NCBI RefSeq assembly: GCF_037975245.1
Contig: NC_092573.1
Coordinates: 23,899,265-23,963,264 of the forward strand
Reading direction: 5' to 3'
From: Apostichopus japonicus
Lineage: Eukaryota > Echinodermata > Holothuroidea > Aspidochirotida > Stichopodidae
DNA length: 64,000 nt
Program-made: the position numbers and the translations under genes
Shown here: positions 1-8,380 of the stretch, in pieces
Layout: every line of letters begins with the position of its first letter
How positions within the stretch are numbered: position 1 is the stretch's first letter
Notes under the pieces: generated by a model
The model's database searches: none
What the model was told of the DNA's origin: nothing
The model's input: the letters and a program-made list of their open reading frames with translations, nothing else

Positions 1-284
1 GTGTGCTAAGGGAAGGGGAGGGGAGAAACATTTTGGAATTGCAAAAACGCACCAGCAAATTTGGGCATGACATTCAAAAAGTGAGACACTACCTTCATAT
101 GTTACATAAGCACGGTCGTACATTACTATTCCTCATGATTTTTTTTTGGCGACCGACTGCATGTACTGACTAGCCGATCGAGCAACGGTTCGAATATAAA
201 CCAACGAAAGCGGCAACTTTATAATTACAACTGTGCACTATTATTGGATGGGAGCGCACGTCCGTATGGCAAGCCGTTTCAAGC
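1..284. other. Left-edge non-coding sequence
   Basis: I see no coding potential, splice-flanked exon or recognisable repeat here. It is ordinary AT-rich sequence leading into the palindromic array that starts near 285. Confidence 0.5.
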
Positions 285-716
285 TTTATTCTGATATCAG
301 CAATTCATTTGCTGAAATCACCAATTCAATTGCTGATATTACCAATTATTTGATGATATCAACAAATATGTGATGATATCACCAATTATTTAATGATATC
401 AGCAAATCAATTGATGATATCAGCAATTGAATTGGTTATATCAGCAAATGAATTGTTGTTATGTACATATCAATAAATGATCGATTTGCTGATATTAGCA
501 AATGAATTGGTGATATCAGGAATTATGCGCAAATGATTAGATGATATCAGCAAATCATTTGCTGATATCAGCAAATCATTTGTTGATATCATCAAATCAT
601 TTGCTGATTCACCAATTCAATTGCTGATATCAACAAATGGTTGAATTGCTGATATCATCAAATGAATTGGTGATATCACCAAATAATTTGTTGATATGTA
701 CATATCAGCAATTCAG
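285..716. repeat. Palindromic 21-bp unit array, block A
   Basis: About 19 units of roughly 21 bp follow one another. Each is built from GATATCA, a variable base, then CAAAT-N-ATTTG or CAATT-N-AATTG. Each unit has two centres of dyad symmetry: the EcoRV-like GATATC, and the single base between the A/T arms. The arms come in two forms (AA or TT) that occur both matched and mixed, so the units look shuffled and not simply decayed. The cleanest stretch is about 538-640, with three near-identical CAAATCATTTG units in a row. The function is unknown; it may be an internal array of a transposon. Confidence 0.85.
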
Positions 717-1034
717 TTCATCTGTGCCTAGTTGTAGCCACGAACAATCTGACCGTACCGGTACACGTACAGTGTTTGTTCAGTATATGTACACTGCTTT
801 GGAAAATGCTGAAGGGACGTGTGAACATTCATGCTGCACTCACTCGCATTTCTGGAGTTTTACGATGTACTACTACTTCATTGGTCGAAAACAACTTAGG
901 CTATGTACATATAATGTAGGCCGATGTACGTATGTATGCATTATGCATACAGGCTAGGCCAGTGAAAAGTGTCCTTTTTGCCGCCAACAAACTAAAGTGG
1001 GGACGCTAATCTTAAAAGCAGCGTTTTTACGGTT
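717..1034. other. Spacer between the two palindromic arrays
   Basis: This is non-repetitive sequence of about 320 bp between blocks A and B. A 106-codon open frame at 637-957 begins inside the array and has no recognisable domain, so I do not call it a gene. The symmetric layout (array, unique core, array) would suit the inside of a mobile element, but no terminal repeats or target duplication could be found. Confidence 0.5.
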
Positions 1035-1380
1035 AAATTACTGATATCAGCAATTGAATTGGTGATTGCTTATATCGTCAAATATCTCTATATCAATTGG
1101 TGATATCATCAAATAATTTGCTGATATCATCAAATGATTTGCTGATATCATGAAATCATTTATTGATATCATGAAATCATTTGCTGATAACACCAAATCA
1201 ATTGCTGATATCACAAATTAAATATGTAGAACTGCTGATATCACCAATTCATTTCCTGATATCACCAATTCAATTGCTGATATCATCAATTGATTTGATG
1301 ATATCATCGAATAATTGGTGATATCATCAAATATTTGTTTATATCATCAAATAATTGGTGATATCAGCAATTGAATTGCA
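1035..1380. repeat. Palindromic 21-bp unit array, block B
   Basis: This second array of about 15 units has the same design as block A: GATATCA followed by CAAWT-N-AWTTG. Several units are altered (GAAATCATTT instead of CAAATCATTT), and the array is interrupted near 1075 and 1225. Because each unit is its own inverse, the orientation of block B relative to block A cannot be assigned. Confidence 0.83.
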
Positions 1381-1800
1381 ATTATTGCAACTTATCGAGT
1401 TTGTCAGAAAAGTTTTTTTTTGGGGGGGGGGGGATAAACGTATGATATGATTTAATTTGTTTTGGAATTTTGGAATTTTGTAAAGTTGGTTTTGTTTACG
1501 TGCAATTAACAGATTTCGTAATAGTCGTCTGTATAAATTTTTTTTTTTTTTTTTAACTTACATTGATTTGAGATTTCCTGAGGGGATCCAAGAATGCCGC
1601 TCTTTGGTATTAGGTTTATTATTGATACTTAGGCTATAAATGGAAAACAATATTCAGATATTGTTTCAAGAAATATTTTCGAATGAATCATATGCGAAAC
1701 TGACATCATTAAGTGATAAGATTGAGCTCCAGTCAGCTGATCCAACTGTACAAATGAATTGATTTATAATCTTTTTTAATAGTTACGTGAGGTTTTCTTT
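1381..1800. other. Non-coding stretch with poly(G) and poly(T) runs
   Basis: It contains a G run near 1422-1433 and a T run near 1540-1554. No exon, RNA gene or dispersed repeat is recognised. Confidence 0.5.
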
Positions 1801-1808
1801 GACAATGC

Positions 1809-2575
1809 CAGGGGCGTAGCGAAGGGGTTTTTGTTGGGGGTGTGGAGAATTTGATTTGCCGACGGATCTGGAAGTGGTGACTGAAATGGGGGAGGGGTCT
1901 AAGGAGAGGGGGTGTCCCCCTCACCTTTGGCAAGTTTTTAGTTTTGAAACGTCCTTAGATGCAATCTGGTGCATATTTTAAGTCAAATTTGATTTGCCGA
2001 CGGATCTGGAAGTGGTGACTGAAATGGGGGAGGGGTCTAAGGGTAGGGGGTGTCCCCCTCCCCTTTGGAAATTTGTTAGTTTTGAAACGTCCTTAGATGC
2101 AATCTGGTGCATATTTTAAGTCAAATTTGATTTGCCGACGGATCTGGAAGTGGTGACTGAATTGGGGGAGGGGTCTAAGGGTAGGGGGTCTACCCCTCCC
2201 CTTTGGAAATTTTTTAGTTTTGAAACGTCCTTAGATGCAATCTGGTGCATATTTTAAGTCAAATTTGATTTGCCGACGGATCTGGAAGTGGTGACTGAAA
2301 TGGGGGAGGGGTCTAAGGGTAGGGGGTCTACCCCTCCCCTTTGGAAAATTTTTAGTTTTGAAACGTCCTTAGATGCAATCTGGTGCATATTTTAAGTCAA
2401 ATTTGGCACGGAAGAAGCTCCCGTTCTCCTTTTCTCTATTCAGCTTTCCTTCTTTCTTCCCCTTCCGCTCTCTTCACCTTTTCTCCTTTTGCCGACAGAC
2501 TCAAAATTTGCCGACAGCGACCAAATTATTGGGGGGTGTGACACCCCCCCCCCCACCCCGCTCGCTACGCCCCTG
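1809..2575. mobile_element. Non-autonomous hAT-type transposon with perfect 8-bp target duplication
   Basis: The element opens with CAGGGGCGTAGCGA and closes with TCGCTACGCCCCTG, an inverted repeat of at least 14 bp. It is flanked on both sides by GACAATGC (1801-1808 and 2576-2583). An exact 8-bp duplication with CAGGGG-type ends is the hallmark of the hAT superfamily. At 767 bp with no transposase frame it must be non-autonomous. Most of the interior is four tandem 138-bp repeats, followed by a C/T-rich segment. The intact target duplication suggests a fairly recent insertion. Confidence 0.9.
1851..2402. repeat. Four tandem 138-bp repeats inside the hAT-type element
   Basis: The marker TTGATTTGCC recurs at 1851, 1989, 2127 and 2265, exactly 138 bp apart, and the fifth register (2403) starts and then diverges. 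Copies differ by a few bases, for example GGGGTGTCCCC against GGGGTCTACCCC in the middle. Each unit has a short G-rich/C-rich hairpin (GGGG...CCCC) at its centre. Confidence 0.92.
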
Positions 2576-2583
2576 GACAATGC

Positions 2584-3640
2584 CCGTCCCTTTCAGCTTC
2601 CCTTCTGTTGCGAAGGAAGTTTTCTCATCTTTTGTAACTCTTGAACTTGATGATGATTCCACGAGCTTTCCCTTCCGGCCACTTTAGGACCCACCAACTC
2701 TATGAGTGCGCTCAGTTTCATCCTCTGAAAATGCAGTTTCAAGCTTGACTTTTGCGAGGCGACGAGACTGGTCATAAGGCTACCTGGGTTTTCACCTGGC
2801 CGTTCGTCTATCTCAAATACACACAAGCAAGTTCGTCTGGAGTATTGTTCCAAATAATTTATCTTATCTTTCAGATGTTGAAGATTGTTTTCATGATTCC
2901 GATGTTTTGTTCAAATGTTCAATTTAATTTTCTTTCTCTTCAAGTTTGTTTCCCAGATCAAATATTTTTGCTTTTCCTGCTCGTCAATAAGTTTCGTTAT
3001 CATTTTCTCAATTGCATTTTCTATGCAGCTTTGCAAAATTGTTTTAAAGTTGGCATTCTTTTTTATTTCTGAAATTATCTCTGAGACAAGTTCTTTAGTT
3101 TCAATATGCGAAGGCTCTTCCCCAGTTTTGGATTTATGGCGGGTAGGTTATGCCATAGTTATACAATACAGTGCTATACTACATACCACTTACTGGGCTG
3201 TAGCAAATATTGGTTAGGCTTGATAGGCTTGGCTCAAAAATTGAAGGCAAGAGACAGCAAAATAAGTTGAATCCATTTATCGTGTATGAGATCCAATTCT
3301 TGAGGATAGTTTGTTGACACATTATAAGGCTAAGTCACTTCATCCGTACAAAATGAGGATATAACATCGTGAGTGAAAACCTAGCTGCTAGGAAATACAA
3401 GCTTGGACTTCCATGATTTTCAAAATCTGTAATGTCATTTTGTTAAATTTGTCCAAGAATTAAGTGAGAACCCAAAATAGTTTGTAGCCATCCCTTGTAG
3501 GCGCCATTCACTGGTAAGGTTTTTACAGTTTAGAAAATTGTTTCAATGTCCAGAGAGAAGTCTTCCTAAGTGAAATATTGACACATTTTACCAATTTTGA
3601 GCTAGCAATCCCTTTAAAAATTGAGATTTACATGACATTG
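2584..3640. other. Non-coding stretch, nothing recognised
   Basis: Several open frames of about 100 codons (2752-3217) are T-rich and hydrophobic only because of base composition. They lack domains and splice context. I see no gene here. Confidence 0.45.
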
Positions 3641-3719
3641 TTTATACATTGGGAGATATTTTTGAGAGATTGGCCAATATTTTCCACCATTTGAGATAAG
3701 CTTTTGACCCCTTGAGCCA

Positions 3720-3850
3720 GTGTGTGCCCATTTGAGGCTGAGGGGGGCAAACAGATAGGAGGTTTAAGTGCATGTTTAAAGCAAGAGTATGAACTCTGAA
3801 GCAGATTTCATTACCTGGATGCCAGGTATGTTTCGTTGAAGACCACCTAC
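3720..3850 (-). repeat. Dispersed repeat copy, partner at 53175-53330
   Basis: The reverse complement of this stretch is nearly identical to 53175-53330 (shared landmarks CTGGCATCCAGGTAATG and CAGAGTTCATACTCTT). Both translate by chance to a peptide containing WHPGNEICFRVHT, but the similarity is at DNA level and includes indels, so this is a dispersed repeat and not a gene. Confidence 0.8.
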
Positions 3851-3939
3851 AGAGCCCCTTCACAGAACTAAACTTGACCAAACTATGTTCACCAAAAGAA
3901 AATCATAGCCCTCGAGAATTTAGACTAATTGTAGCTTTA

Positions 3940-4400
3940 ATTTTGGAGTTATCATGTTTACAATGTTTTCAGACTTTGATGCCTGTTTACCTCATGTGAC
4001 CTTTGACTTCTACCAATTTCAATAGGATGCTTGCAGTCACCAAGCTGGATCTACATACTGAGTATGAAGTTCAAGAAAAATATACTTCTTGTGTTTACAA
4101 GATTTTCTGACTGTCACTTAAATGTTGACCGCAAATGACCTTTGACCTCCACCAATTTCCAAATTAGGTTTCTGTACTCAAAAAGCTGAATCTACATACC
4201 ATGTATGAGCTCAACAAGGATGTCCTTTAAAAGTTATGGTGTTTACAAAGTTTTAAGACTTTGACCTCTATTGACCCCAAATGACCATTGAACTTCACAT
4301 AAAACAATAGGCTCTTTGTACCCAGTAAGACAGATCCACATAGCAAGTAAGAAGTTAATACATGATTAATTTTTGAGTTACAGTGTTTATAAGCAAGTGT
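3940..4400 (-). repeat. About three tandem copies of the ~145-bp DR1-bearing repeat family
   Basis: Units of roughly 150 bp repeat with the landmarks GTGTTTACAAAGTTTT, TGACCTTTGACCT and CTACATACCATGTATGAG. It is the reverse complement of the family seen at 29962-30400, 31376-31556 and 52990-53190. A perfect DR1-type nuclear-receptor consensus (AGGTCA A AGGTCA on the minus strand) lies at 4136-4148, and a one-mismatch copy is near 3995. Confidence 0.75.
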
Positions 4401-4972
4401 CACATACATACACAGGTGCGTATCCAGGGGGGCGTTGGGGGCGCGCGCCCCCCGGGTAAGGAAAAGAGGAGAGAAAAAAGAGAAGAAAAAAGGGAAAAGG
4501 AGGGGGAAAAAGAAAAGGAGGAGAGAAAGGAAGGGAAAAGAAAAAGAAAAAAGAGAGAAAAAGGAGGGAGTAGAAGATAGCCAAGACCTCGGGAAGAGAA
4601 AGAGCAACAGTCATAGTTAAAGCGCTGATCCCAATTATATACACAGGGTAGCCAGTGACAGATCAAGGATTACGTAGGGGGTGTGCGCCTCACCCTACCC
4701 CTTACACCGACAACTCCATTTTTGACGTTTCCATTTTTCCTCTCTCACTAATGTATCTATATGGTCTATCATAACGCGTGTGTGTGTATGGACGCCTTAA
4801 CAATTGTGCTATACGGAACCAACTGTGGCTGGTCTTGAACTCGACCGAGTCGTCGGGGAACATGACGCATTTCGGGAAGGGGGCGACCGCCCCCCCCCCG
4901 AGCAAATTTTCTTTACGACATCGCTAGTAATTTCAAAATAGACAATGCTTAGATGCAACTTACAAGGCCTGG

Positions 4973-5068
4973 GAAGTGTCATTTCCAGCGATCTGGGAGG
5001 CATTTTCGGCCAAAATTTTTCTTGTACGCTTCGCGCCAATCATGGTGGCGCTTCGCTTAGATAGTTTG
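4973..5068 (+). repeat. 95-bp module, copy 1
   Basis: This matches 6197-6292 in the same orientation. Shared landmarks are GAAGTG-CATTTCC, ATCTGGG, TTTTCTTGTA and CGCTTAGATAGT. It probably marks the 3' part of a repeat family present twice within this composite region. Confidence 0.75.
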
Positions 5069-5215
5069 CCTACAGGCTTCGCCCCTCCCTTGGCAATTAC
5101 TCGCTACACGCCTGTTCGAATTTGTAAAGCAAAGAGCAGATATAACATCATATCAGTGAGCATTGAAATGCATGTTCCAAGATGAACAGCCTCAAAAACT
5201 GTCTATGTGTGTAGT

Positions 5216-5651
5216 CAAAGGCGTAGGAGCCAAATTGGATTTGGGGCTGTAACGACTTGCCCGAAAAAAAAGCCAAAATTTTTCGCGCGCTAAGCGCGCG
5301 TTAAACACATCGATGCCAATATCATATAAGCAAGCATCGGTCATTACATTGCATGGCATCGTGTGCCTTAAGATCCGTGAAAGTTGCACAGTATACCGCC
5401 GGATGCTAATGTAAACAACCAAATGTCTTATGTAGATGGAGAAAAAGCATACAGATCCATTTATGTCAAAACTCTTTTACAGTAGTAATGTCGGCCAAGC
5501 TTAGAACTTTATTTTAATTACCAAGGAGATCATTTTTAAGCTATTCATTGCTATTTATTTTTCTTTCAGTAGGTGCCCGAAAAAAATGGGAAAAATTTGG
5601 TTGCGGGAAGGGGGGGGGCTGCAGCCCCGCCTCCTACGGGACCTACGCCTG
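5216..5651. mobile_element. Nested hAT-type MITE with perfect 8-bp target duplication
   Basis: It starts CAAAGGCGTAGG and ends CCTACGCCTG, and is flanked by TGTGTAGT on both sides (5208-5215 and 5652-5659). It is 436 bp long with no coding potential. An internal GCGCGC hairpin lies near 5284-5301. It sits inside the older composite 4413-6331, giving a clear order of insertion. The 8-bp duplication and the GGCGTAGG-type terminus point to hAT. Confidence 0.87.
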
Positions 5652-6196
5652 TGTGTAGTGTTCGGTTTCGATATACCTGATATCGGAAATATCTGCTATT
5701 TGTCATTTCCTTCAACCAAGTTTTATAATAGCCATTATAAGAGGTTGCAATATTTCTACACCAATAAATTAACTGTGTCGGAATTTTCCAAAATTTCCTC
5801 ACCAACATTCTTCATCATACTTTCCTCTACTAGTGCAATTTTGACCTGTCTATTAGGGGTTCAAGGAGGTTTTTCTATATTGGTTGTCCATAGATAGAAT
5901 TTTGTGCAACATTATGGGTATGTTTTCAAGTGATTTTTATTCACGAGAAATGTGAATTTTCAAATTCTCAACAAATAATGGGCTTAAATCCTTGAAAAGT
6001 GGGGCTTTCGGATATTGTGGGCCGTGACGTAGAATCACCTACAAAAGCAATCATCCATAGGACATGCAATGAGGTCGAACATGATGTGTGACTGATGACA
6101 ATCTTCAAAAAGGTTATGGATGGAATAAAAAAACTTTTGGGAAATACTTGGTTCTCAGGCAAAAGTTTACATCTGGTTGGTCATTTTCAAGCCCGA

Positions 6197-6292
6197 GAAG
6201 TGCCATTTCCGGTGATCTGGGGGGTATCAAAACCAGAAATTTTCTTGTAGGCTCCGCGCCAACCGATGGTGGCACTCCGCTTAGATAGTAAT
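6197..6292 (+). repeat. 95-bp module, copy 2
   Basis: This is the second copy of the module at 4973-5068, diverged by roughly one base in six. It is followed directly by the right end of the composite element. Confidence 0.75.
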
Positions 6293-6546
6293 TCGCGCCC
6301 CCCGGGTTAGAAAATCCTGGATACGCGCCTGCATACACACACACATCGGTGCCTTTCAAACATAAAGTCCCCAGTTCGAGTCACTCCAAGATTAATGTAT
6401 GTTGTCCAGTTACAGAGTTGTTGACAATTGACAATTCATAATCATGGACTTTAAATATGAATCTAAGAGACTGACTTCGGTCAGCTTGCGGCTTTGATAA
6501 GCCAATGGGGCTTCTTCGCGAGTTCCTGCTTGCAGGAGGATCTAAA

Positions 6547-6606
6547 ATACATACATACATACATACACGCATAGGTACATACATACATACATACATACAC
6601 ACATAT
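6547..6606. repeat. (CATA)n microsatellite
   Basis: ATAC/CATA repeats run with one interruption (CGCATAGG). Confidence 0.9.
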
Positions 6607-6756
6607 GCCATCACCATCACATCGATTCCATTGCCTCTGGCAAGGAATAAAAAAAGCATGAACATCTGATAAACAAACAACTTCCAAGAGACCTGATCAT
6701 ATCAGTGTTTCTTTAAAAAAAAAAATCAATGGTTTAGAAACTTTGTAAAATTACTC

Positions 6757-6762
6757 TTTATT
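6757..6762 (-). terminator. Candidate poly(A) signal of the ZIP gene
   Basis: AATAAA on the minus strand, about 500 nt past the ZIP stop codon. This would give a 3' UTR of roughly 520 nt ending near 6740. The assignment rests on motif and spacing only. Confidence 0.5.
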
Positions 6763-7261
6763 GGCATTGCTATAAACTAGGAATGTTTTAATATTTTGCT
6801 TACCCTTTTCCCACTTTGAGTTCCAAGGAGGAACAGAAGGTTATATACAAATTATATATTTTAGCACTTTGATAATTACATCTGCCATATACGTAGCCTG
6901 TTTCATCGAGTACCCTAAATATTTTTCATTAATATGAGCTTAATTAAAAAGGGGATAGTACATAAATATTTGCGATTTTAGCATAAATGGATATATCTCT
7001 TGAAAGGAGAATAGCAATGTTTCTGTACTAGAATATAAAATGTATCCTTATTGCAAAGGTACTCTATTTGTAATGTGAACCTATGTATTATCTCATGTGG
7101 AATATCCATCTATCAGCCTCTCTTAACTATTAATGATTACTGGTTGACTTTTGTATATTCTTTCATTGGTCCATGTTTCTCCTATCTTTTAATGTTTTCT
7201 GTCCACTTTTCGTTGACCAATTGTCGTTGGTGATTCGGATTTTGCCACATGATAAAAATGT

Positions 7262-8380
7262 TTATGGGTCCACACTTGGACTTTGTGAGAACAAAAGAAT
7301 CAGCAAACATATCACAGAAAATCCAAGCACGATTGAAAGAACTTTGAGCAAACGATTTTTTGGAGTGCTCATCTCATGAGGTAGCACTTCAAAAAAGGTA
7401 ATGTAGAGAAAGGTGCCAGTGGCCAGCCCTTGTAAAGATCCATTTGCTATGCTTTGCTGAAACTTCTGTGAGAACTCTTCTGTGATGATTATGCCTATAG
7501 TGATTCCCACTGGCGCCATCAGAGAAAAGAGTATCAAGGACTGAAACATACCCATTTTACTCATTCCAGTCTTCAAAAAATTCACTCCTAAGCTAAAGGC
7601 TAAGATGGATTTGTGAATAAATACTGCCACCGAGAGTGTCCAGACATCATTTTCCGTCTCCTGGATTCCGATTGCCAATCCTTCGAAGACGGAATGGATG
7701 GAGAGTGCTCCAAGGAGTAGAAGAGAGCGAAGCTTGGAGGGGGAGTGAAGTTGATGGCAATCATCTCCATTACTAGAATCGATACTAGAATGGGCATGGC
7801 TGGAATGGTTTCTTCCATTAGACTTTTCTAACGATGAGGTTCGTTCGAGCGTTGCATCCACGGCCAAACCTCTGTTACTATCATCATGGGTGGAGTTATC
7901 CACATGGCTTGCACCTTCCACCTGTGCGGTCAAATTCTGTTCAGTGGATGAACAGTACTGGCTTCCCGCCGACTCTAGAAGTGGTCTACCTTCATCTCCG
8001 TGGCCATGGTAACGGGCATGAGGATCGACATCATGGCTTTGTTTGAATGTAAGAGCCGTCTGTTCAATAATCAAAATCATGAACAATCCCATCGCTATGA
8101 TAAAGTCAGCAACAGGGAAATCGGTTTCAACATTTGAGTAGCTTAGGGCAATGCTTACACTCTCTCTAACGTTGGGTACAAGATCCAAGAAGCAAGTGGC
8201 AAAAAAGACTCCACCACCAAAGCAGCTCAGTACACTTATGATGTCATTAGTAGATAAAGTGCCCACTCGATTTGTCCGAAGCTGCAAAGGACCAACCAGC
8301 AGAGCTGGTATCATACCGATTGCTAATGAAAGTGTCAGCAAAATTATCATGGTCACCACTTGAGAAACTAACACATCCAT
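7262..8380 (-). CDS. SLC39A1: ZIP-family zinc transporter, SLC39A1/2/3-like, intronless coding region
   Basis: The 372-residue protein is a complete ZIP (SLC39) transporter that would carry Zn2+ (possibly other divalent metals) into the cytosol, most likely at the plasma membrane. Eight hydrophobic segments can be drawn: about 5-30, 46-66, 90-111, 218-240, 247-268, 279-300, 313-332 and 345-365. Transmembrane segment 4 carries the family motif HSVFEGLAIG (His229, Glu233), and segment 5 carries HKSILAFSLG (His256); these form the metal site. The loop between segments 3 and 4 (112-217) is long and rich in His (including HGHG at 125-128 and HSSHAH at 192-197) and in Ser/Asp, as in ZIPs that sense zinc. 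CFGGGVFFATCFLDLVP in segment 2 and TGTFLYITFFEVLP near the end are typical of the ZIP1/2/3 branch. It lacks the HEXPHE motif of the LIV-1 branch. The symbol is by similarity; orthology to ZIP1 as against ZIP3 is not settled. The whole frame lies in one exon. Confidence 0.95.
   Translation of the reverse strand: MDVLVSQVVTMIILLTLSLAIGMIPALLVGPLQLRTNRVGTLSTNDIISVLSCFGGGVFFATCFLDLVPNVRESVSIALSYSNVETDFPVADFIIAMGLFMILIIEQTALTFKQSHDVDPHARYHGHGDEGRPLLESAGSQYCSSTEQNLTAQVEGASHVDNSTHDDSNRGLAVDATLERTSSLEKSNGRNHSSHAHSSIDSSNGDDCHQLHSPSKLRSLLLLGALSIHSVFEGLAIGIQETENDVWTLSVAVFIHKSILAFSLGVNFLKTGMSKMGMFQSLILFSLMAPVGITIGIIITEEFSQKFQQSIANGSLQGLATGTFLYITFFEVLPHEMSTPKNRLLKVLSIVLGFSVICLLILLFSQSPSVDP

Larger units (their letters stand above)
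4413..6331. mobile_element. Composite hAT-like element, or two facing hAT ends, with a nested insertion
   Basis: The left end reads CAGGTGCGTATCCAGG and the right end CCTGGATACGCGCCTG, a 16-bp inverted repeat with one mismatch. The flanks are both (CA/TA)-rich (TACATACA left, CATACACA right), so the 8-bp duplication is only approximate. Inside are a purine-rich tract (4460-4575), a second hAT-like left end near 4653, two diverged copies of a ~95-bp module, and the fully bounded insertion at 5216-5651. It may be one old element, or the left end of one and the right end of another. No transposase frame is visible. Confidence 0.6.

Noticed and set aside
637-957. 106-codon frame at the end of palindromic block A
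   Set aside because: It starts inside the repeat array and has no domain, codon signature or splice support.
3642-3881. Peptide WHPGNEICFRVHT shared with 53093-53341, suggesting a conserved gene
   Set aside because: The similarity is at nucleotide level over the whole segment and includes indels; it is a dispersed repeat.
4383-4620. Lys/Glu/Arg-rich frame (and its Phe/Leu/Ser-rich mirror)
   Set aside because: A purine-rich tract inside a hAT-like element gives open frames on both strands; no domain.
4653-5114. Another hAT element from CAGTGACAGATCAAGG to CTACACGCCTG
   Set aside because: The two ends are not convincing inverted repeats and the 8-bp flanks differ.
6370-6400. GTTCGAGTC resembling a tRNA T-loop
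   Set aside because: No acceptor stem, D-arm or anticodon arm can be drawn around it.
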